The translations under genes were made by a program, and so were the position numbers. The notes beneath the pieces were generated by a model. That model was not told where the DNA came from, searched no databases, and saw nothing but the letters and a program-made list of their open reading frames with translations. Shown in pieces: positions 59,855-64,000 of a stretch of DNA of 64,000 bases (positions within the stretch are counted from its first letter, which is position 1; the number at the start of each line of letters is the position of its first letter). The stretch spans positions 1,556,777 to 1,620,776 of the forward strand of contig NZ_CAIT01000006.1 in assembly GCF_000296815.2 (NCBI RefSeq), given 5' to 3'. The stretch is from Fibrisoma limi BUZ 3. GTDB taxonomy: Bacteria > Bacteroidota > Bacteroidia > Cytophagales > Spirosomataceae.

Positions 59855-61282
59855 TTATTGCGTCAGCCCTTCGCGTTCGGTGTTGGCTTTCAGCACAATG
59901 GTTTTCTTATGGTAGTAATCAGCCCAGCATCGGTTCCAGAGGTGCTCCGGATTGTCTTTCACGTCTTCCAGAAACATGGATGCTGGATAAACGGGCAGCG
60001 GTGCCAGAACAGCCTGAGAATCGCCGGACGTAGTCAGCTGCTCATAGCGCTGCTGCATGGCCCGGTCATACGCCTGCGGCCGGCCGTTCCAAAGGTCTTC
60101 GTATACCATGTGCACCACCGGTCCAAACCAGACCGTTAGGGTCACCCACACCGCAATACCGACCAGTGCCGGTTTGGCATAGGGCTGCCACAGCGCTGGC
60201 TGGAAACGTGGACGCAGCCGGGCTACCCAGAGCGTCAGGTTATAACCCCAGCTTAGCCAGAACACCAGATTGATGATATTGACCAGACGCGGCACGGGCG
60301 CAATACCGACCCCGTAGAAATGCAGCGAGATCAGTACCAGTACCGTTGCTCCGCCATGCAGCAGGGCCAGCAGAGGATGGATACGCAGGTAAGCGGGTAA
60401 TGGCTGGGCCGTCAGGCGGTAGGCGATTGGCAGATACAGCAGCGACATCGGCAGCAACGGTGTCGCGAATAGCTGGCGGGTCACGTAGCCGACCGCGTAG
60501 CGAAGAGACGACGTCAGGGTAAGCGAAATGTTGCTGCTGTTTGCGTTCGACCCCATCCGAACGGCATTTCCGGGGGCCGTAATGAGGTAATAGCACCCAA
60601 CGGCTGAAACGATCAGCAACACCAGCATCGTCGCCGACAGCCGACGTTGTTGAATCAGTTCACCCAGCGCAAGCAGGCCCAGCAACGACATCACCATAAC
60701 CATGCTGGTTTCGCTCGACCCGATAATGCCCGTGATCAGCAACGCTTCCGTCACGATGTACTTTGCCTGTAGCCGGAATCCCTGCCGCCCGTGTGCCAGC
60801 AGTGTAGCCAGCAGAAACAGGAACAGCACGCACGACAGACTATAGCAGGCCATACCGGCATACCAGTATAAAAACTCCGCCAGACCAGCCAGCATAGCTG
60901 CAAACCCAATGAACAGCCCGGCCGCAAACGTCACTTTTGTCCGGGTATCGAAACCGTATAGCCACTGGCTCGCCAGCGCATAGACACTGGCGATCAACAG
61001 GGCCAGCAGAACAAGCGGGTAGATTTTATAGCCGCCATACCAGCCAATGGTCAGCGGGCTCGAATGCACAATGAAGTTGTGAAAGAACCGCCCGCTCCAT
61101 CCGTCGTAGTAAAACTGCTGAGCCTGCCAGAAGCCATACTGCATGGCCGTATTGGCAAAACAGTAATCGTCGGCGGGTGATGGATGGTTGTAAAACGATA
61201 GTACGGCCAGTGGAATCGCCACCAGCAAAGCAACACTCAAGAGTAAAAACGTAGCGAAACGCGACGACGTAGATGATATCAT
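59855..61282 (-). CDS. Polytopic membrane protein, GT-C-like (DUF6056-type)
   Basis: 475 aa with about twelve helices and a short C-terminal periplasmic tail. After the first helix, HPSPADDYCFA (D38-D39) and, later, DGWSGRFFHNF resemble the DUF6056 membrane family. It lacks RPNNEHR, so it is more distant from the other two. The position in the cluster, 91 nt upstream of the 584-aa paralogue, supports a common glycan pathway. Confidence 0.65.
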   Translation of the reverse strand: MISSTSSRFATFLLLSVALLVAIPLAVLSFYNHPSPADDYCFANTAMQYGFWQAQQFYYDGWSGRFFHNFIVHSSPLTIGWYGGYKIYPLVLLALLIASVYALASQWLYGFDTRTKVTFAAGLFIGFAAMLAGLAEFLYWYAGMACYSLSCVLFLFLLATLLAHGRQGFRLQAKYIVTEALLITGIIGSSETSMVMVMSLLGLLALGELIQQRRLSATMLVLLIVSAVGCYYLITAPGNAVRMGSNANSSNISLTLTSSLRYAVGYVTRQLFATPLLPMSLLYLPIAYRLTAQPLPAYLRIHPLLALLHGGATVLVLISLHFYGVGIAPVPRLVNIINLVFWLSWGYNLTLWVARLRPRFQPALWQPYAKPALVGIAVWVTLTVWFGPVVHMVYEDLWNGRPQAYDRAMQQRYEQLTTSGDSQAVLAPLPVYPASMFLEDVKDNPEHLWNRCWADYYHKKTIVLKANTEREGLTQ

Positions 61283-61292
61283 GCCGGAAGAA

Positions 61293-62210
61293 CTAAGTCG
61301 ATGTAGGCAGTTGAACCTGAGTTTTGCGCGTAGACCGGTTCAGAAACGGGTACGCCAGCACGGCTGCCAGAATAACCAGCGTACCAACGTAGAACCCCGG
61401 GGTCATGCGCTCCGCACTGCCGAAAATCAGCACAGCCAGCAAAATTCCATACACCGGCTCCAAATTTACGGTTAAGACGGCCATGTACGGCGAAAACTTA
61501 CGCAATAGCCGAATACCGATTGTGTAGGCGTATACCGTACAGACAAACGACAGGATCGCCAGCCACAGCCAGTGATACGCCGAAACCGGTACCAGCGGCC
61601 CCTCCAACTGCCCAAGTCCGATGAGCAGCCCGACGAACACCGCCGAGGTCAGAAACGCCCCACTCATTTCGTAAAAAGAGATTACCAGTGCATTATGCCG
61701 CTGGGTGAACCGGCTGTTGATGATGGTAAACAGCGACGAAAGCATCGCCGAGAGTACGGCCACCAGCAGTCCGGCTATCTTGTCAAATTCAAACCGAAAA
61801 ATCAGGTACAGACCACACATGACCACCGCCCCCAGAAAAACTTCGACGGAGCGTATTCGCCGACGGAGCAACAGCGGTTCCAGCAAACTCGCCCAGAGAG
61901 AGCTGGTGGCCATTCCGGCCAGGCAGACCGATACGTTGGCGATGCGGGCCGCGGCAAAAAACGCGATCCAGTGGAGGGCAATCAGCCCCCCCGTTGCCAG
62001 TAACCGCAGGCGTTCGCCGGGAGCTATCTGAACGGACTGATTTCGAAAATAAAGCACCAGCGCCATTCCACCGGCCGCCAGCAACGTACGGTACAGCACC
62101 ACCACTGGCGACGACAGTGGCTCCAGAAACTTGCCCAGAATGGCCGTGAAGCCCCAGATTACCACGATAAAGTGAAGTTGCAGGTAATCGGCAAGTGTTG
62201 GTTTTGTCAT
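61293..62210 (-). CDS. EamA/DMT family transporter
   Basis: 305 aa with ten helices and two EamA repeats (about 8-140 and 155-285). Begins with the typical FIVVIWGFTAILGKFL and PVVVLYRTLLAAGGMAL. Substrate unknown; family members export amino acids or other metabolites. It lies 10 nt upstream of the 475-aa protein gene, so probably co-transcribed with the glycan cluster. Confidence 0.9.
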   Translation of the reverse strand: MTKPTLADYLQLHFIVVIWGFTAILGKFLEPLSSPVVVLYRTLLAAGGMALVLYFRNQSVQIAPGERLRLLATGGLIALHWIAFFAAARIANVSVCLAGMATSSLWASLLEPLLLRRRIRSVEVFLGAVVMCGLYLIFRFEFDKIAGLLVAVLSAMLSSLFTIINSRFTQRHNALVISFYEMSGAFLTSAVFVGLLIGLGQLEGPLVPVSAYHWLWLAILSFVCTVYAYTIGIRLLRKFSPYMAVLTVNLEPVYGILLAVLIFGSAERMTPGFYVGTLVILAAVLAYPFLNRSTRKTQVQLPTST

Positions 62211-62295
62211 AATGGATGTGATCGCGCTGAAGGTCCTCGATTACACAAGGCAACATCCGCCCGGCTACGTGTAATTCGTGGCATTATATTTCAGT

Positions 62296-63372
62296 TCATC
62301 GGGGGATTGTCTTGTACAGCAACACTCCGATGCCCGCAAAAATAAGGTTTGGCAGCCAGACCGCCAGCACGGGATTCAGATTACCGGCTTCGGCGATACC
62401 CTTGGCCAGCATGAAAAACAGCAGGTACGTGAACGCCAGCATGAAACCCAGCGCTACCTGCCAGCCTACCCCCCGCCGGGTTTTACGGGCCGACATAATG
62501 ACGCCGATCACCGTCAGGATGATAATGGCAAAGGGTCGGGTGTCGCGGGCATATTTTTCGAGCAGGTACGTTTCCACACCATCGGCCCCCCGGCTTTGCA
62601 GCAGTTCAATATGCCGGTTGAGTTCGGGCCGCGTAAAGGTTTCGTAGAGGTTGAAGTCGCTGCCGAAGTCGTCGGGTTTCAGGTTCAGGGTGGTATCCAT
62701 GCGGGTGCCAGGCGTCAGGGTTTCGCGCTGACCGTCAATGTTCCGCACTTTGTAGTCGTAGACCGCCCACTTCTTTTTCTTGGCATCCCACTCAATCCGG
62801 TCAGCCGACAACTTCTGCTTAAGCTGGTTACCCTCGATTTTCTCCAGGGTAAACTTATAGCCGGTGTTGCTCGAGTTGTTATAGCTCTCCAGGTACGCAT
62901 ACACATCCGGCGCAATCTTAAGGTGTACGTTGCGGCCAGAATACGTATAGGCGTCGTTGATGTACTGTACTTCAAACGCGATTCGGGTCTTGTTGGCCCT
63001 CGGAATCACGTAGTTGACCAGAAAGAACGTCAGCACCGCCAGCACCGACGCCCCAACAACGTAGGGAAACAGCAACCGCATGAAACTGATGCCGCTGCTC
63101 AGCATGGCAATGATTTCGGTCCGGGCCGCCAGCCGCGAAGTGAGGAACACCGTGGCAATGAAAACCATCAGCGGACTGATGTAGTTGGCCCAGTACGGAA
63201 CAAAATTCAGGTAGTATTCCCCCAGAATTTTATCAGTCGGGGCATTGTGGTGGTGAAAGTTATCCACCTTCTCGGTGTAGTCGATTACCACGACCACCAG
63301 TACGATAACCAGCACCACGAAGATGTACGTCTGCAGGAATCGTTTGAGTATATACCAGTCTAATAATTTCAT
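62296..63372 (-). CDS. LptF/LptG family permease
   Basis: 358 aa. Three helices at the N-terminus (YILKRFLQTYIFVVLVIVL, YWANYISPLMVFIATVFLT, LLFPYVVGASVLAVLTFF), a periplasmic beta-jellyroll region (about 125-270) and three more helices (about 275-358). With LptB this permease extracts lipopolysaccharide from the inner membrane. Only one of the pair is here, which is usual in Bacteroidota. Confidence 0.93.
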   Translation of the reverse strand: MKLLDWYILKRFLQTYIFVVLVIVLVVVVIDYTEKVDNFHHHNAPTDKILGEYYLNFVPYWANYISPLMVFIATVFLTSRLAARTEIIAMLSSGISFMRLLFPYVVGASVLAVLTFFLVNYVIPRANKTRIAFEVQYINDAYTYSGRNVHLKIAPDVYAYLESYNNSSNTGYKFTLEKIEGNQLKQKLSADRIEWDAKKKKWAVYDYKVRNIDGQRETLTPGTRMDTTLNLKPDDFGSDFNLYETFTRPELNRHIELLQSRGADGVETYLLEKYARDTRPFAIIILTVIGVIMSARKTRRGVGWQVALGFMLAFTYLLFFMLAKGIAEAGNLNPVLAVWLPNLIFAGIGVLLYKTIPR

Positions 63373-63435
63373 ACATCGATCGACCCGTTTGGGGGTCGGT
63401 TAGCGAGTTAAACAGCCCGGATCGCAGGTAGAGCC

Positions 63436-64000
63436 TTAACCGGCCGGTTGATTAACCAATAAATTTTTAGCCACTTCGTAGCTGATAAACACCGTCCGAT
63501 CCCCCACCAGTTGTACCAGCACCGATCGGTCGAAGGTGTTAACTTCCTGAACGACTACCGTACAGCCCAGCGTCAGGTTCGACCGGTCGAGATGTTGCAG
63601 AAACTCCGTCGAATGTTCGAGCACTCCCATCAGTTGAACAGGTTCGCCCACCACCACTTCCGACAACTTCTGATAGCCCGTTACCGGCATCTGCCCCGCC
63701 GGTGTCGGGATTGGGTCACCGTGCGGGTCGAACTGCGGGTGGCCCAGAAACGTATCGAGTCGCTCCACCAGTTCCTCCGACCGGATGTGCTCCAGCTCTT
63801 CGGCCATTTCGTGCACCTGGTCCCACCGGAAGCCCAGCTTATCGACCAGAAACACTTCCCACAACCGATGCCGCCGGATAATCTGTAGCGCCAGTCGCTC
63901 CCCTTCTTCCGTCAGCCGGACACCCTGGTATTTTTTGTAATGGATCAGTTGTTTATCAGCCAGTTTACGCAACATATCCGTCACCGAAGCCGCTTTGGTA
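63436..64000 (-). CDS. DtxR/MntR family metal-dependent regulator (partial, 5' end missing)
   Basis: The 188 visible codons lack the start, which lies beyond the right edge. The end of the winged helix is seen (TKAASVTDMLRKLADKQLI, YQGVRLTEEGERLA), then the dimerisation and metal-binding domain (RRHRLWEVFLVDKLGF, VHEMAEELEHIRSEELVERLD, with metal-ligand-like E, H and D residues) and a C-terminal FeoA/SH3-like domain (LTLGCTVVVQEV). It represses metal uptake when iron or manganese is bound. Confidence 0.92.
   Translation of the reverse strand, partial: TKAASVTDMLRKLADKQLIHYKKYQGVRLTEEGERLALQIIRRHRLWEVFLVDKLGFRWDQVHEMAEELEHIRSEELVERLDTFLGHPQFDPHGDPIPTPAGQMPVTGYQKLSEVVVGEPVQLMGVLEHSTEFLQHLDRSNLTLGCTVVVQEVNTFDRSVLVQLVGDRTVFISYEVAKNLLVNQPAG

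Noticed and set aside
1-64000. CRISPR arrays, toxin-antitoxin pairs, complete insertion sequences or prophage genes
   Set aside because: No regularly spaced repeats, transposase, integrase or structural phage genes were found by reading both strands.

Overview
The window looks like a chromosomal segment of a Spirosoma-like member of the Cytophagales (Bacteroidota). The evidence is a SusC/SusD pair, GH20 and VCBS/ASPIC proteins, PAS-rich histidine kinases, near absence of Shine-Dalgarno sites, and promoters of the Bacteroidota type (TTTG, about 19-20 nt, TAnnTTTG). The assignment is inference from gene content. No complete insertion sequence, prophage or CRISPR array was seen.

Layout. 1-18.3 kb, almost all minus strand, is a carbohydrate and exported-oxidoreductase region: a cupredoxin-fused membrane-bound dehydrogenase (cut by the left edge), a bicupin, a beta-N-acetylhexosaminidase, a Tat-exported Gfo/Idh/MocA oxidoreductase, a cytochrome c/sorbosone dehydrogenase fusion, and a susC-susD-VCBS operon with a recognisable promoter. 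18.4-22.9 kb is gene-poor, with orphan small genes, a single-domain response regulator and an ECF sigma factor. 23-32 kb is signalling: a LytS/LytTR pair and two large PAS/GAF histidine kinases. 32.4-33.5 kb is a minus-strand tRNA operon, Ser(GCU)-Pro(UGG)-Arg(UCU), with promoter and terminator.

The most notable element is in that operon. The tRNA-Arg(UCU) gene is split inside its anticodon, between U34 and C35, by 597 nt that can be folded by hand into a group I intron core (P1, P2, P3, P4, P6a, P7, P8 and a GAAA-capped P9, with clear Q, R and S elements). Inside the intron, on the opposite strand, lies a decayed HNH endonuclease gene with two apparent frameshifts and several putative Cys/His to Tyr changes.

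33.5-52.5 kb is mostly housekeeping on the plus strand: a VWA/TPR (Bat-like) pair, thiolase, purC, a STAS protein overlapping RNase Z, diadenylate cyclase, an HtrA-like protease without a signal peptide, two tandem beta-barrel proteins, a DUF1028 protein, a nucleosidase-like protein, a Mut7-C RNase-like protein, malate:quinone oxidoreductase and a third PAS histidine kinase. 52.5-61.3 kb is a minus-strand envelope-glycan cluster: an MBOAT acyltransferase, two GtrB-like GT2 enzymes and three large polytopic proteins with a GT-C-like acidic pair after the first membrane helix. EamA, LptF/G and a DtxR-type regulator (cut by the right edge) close the window.
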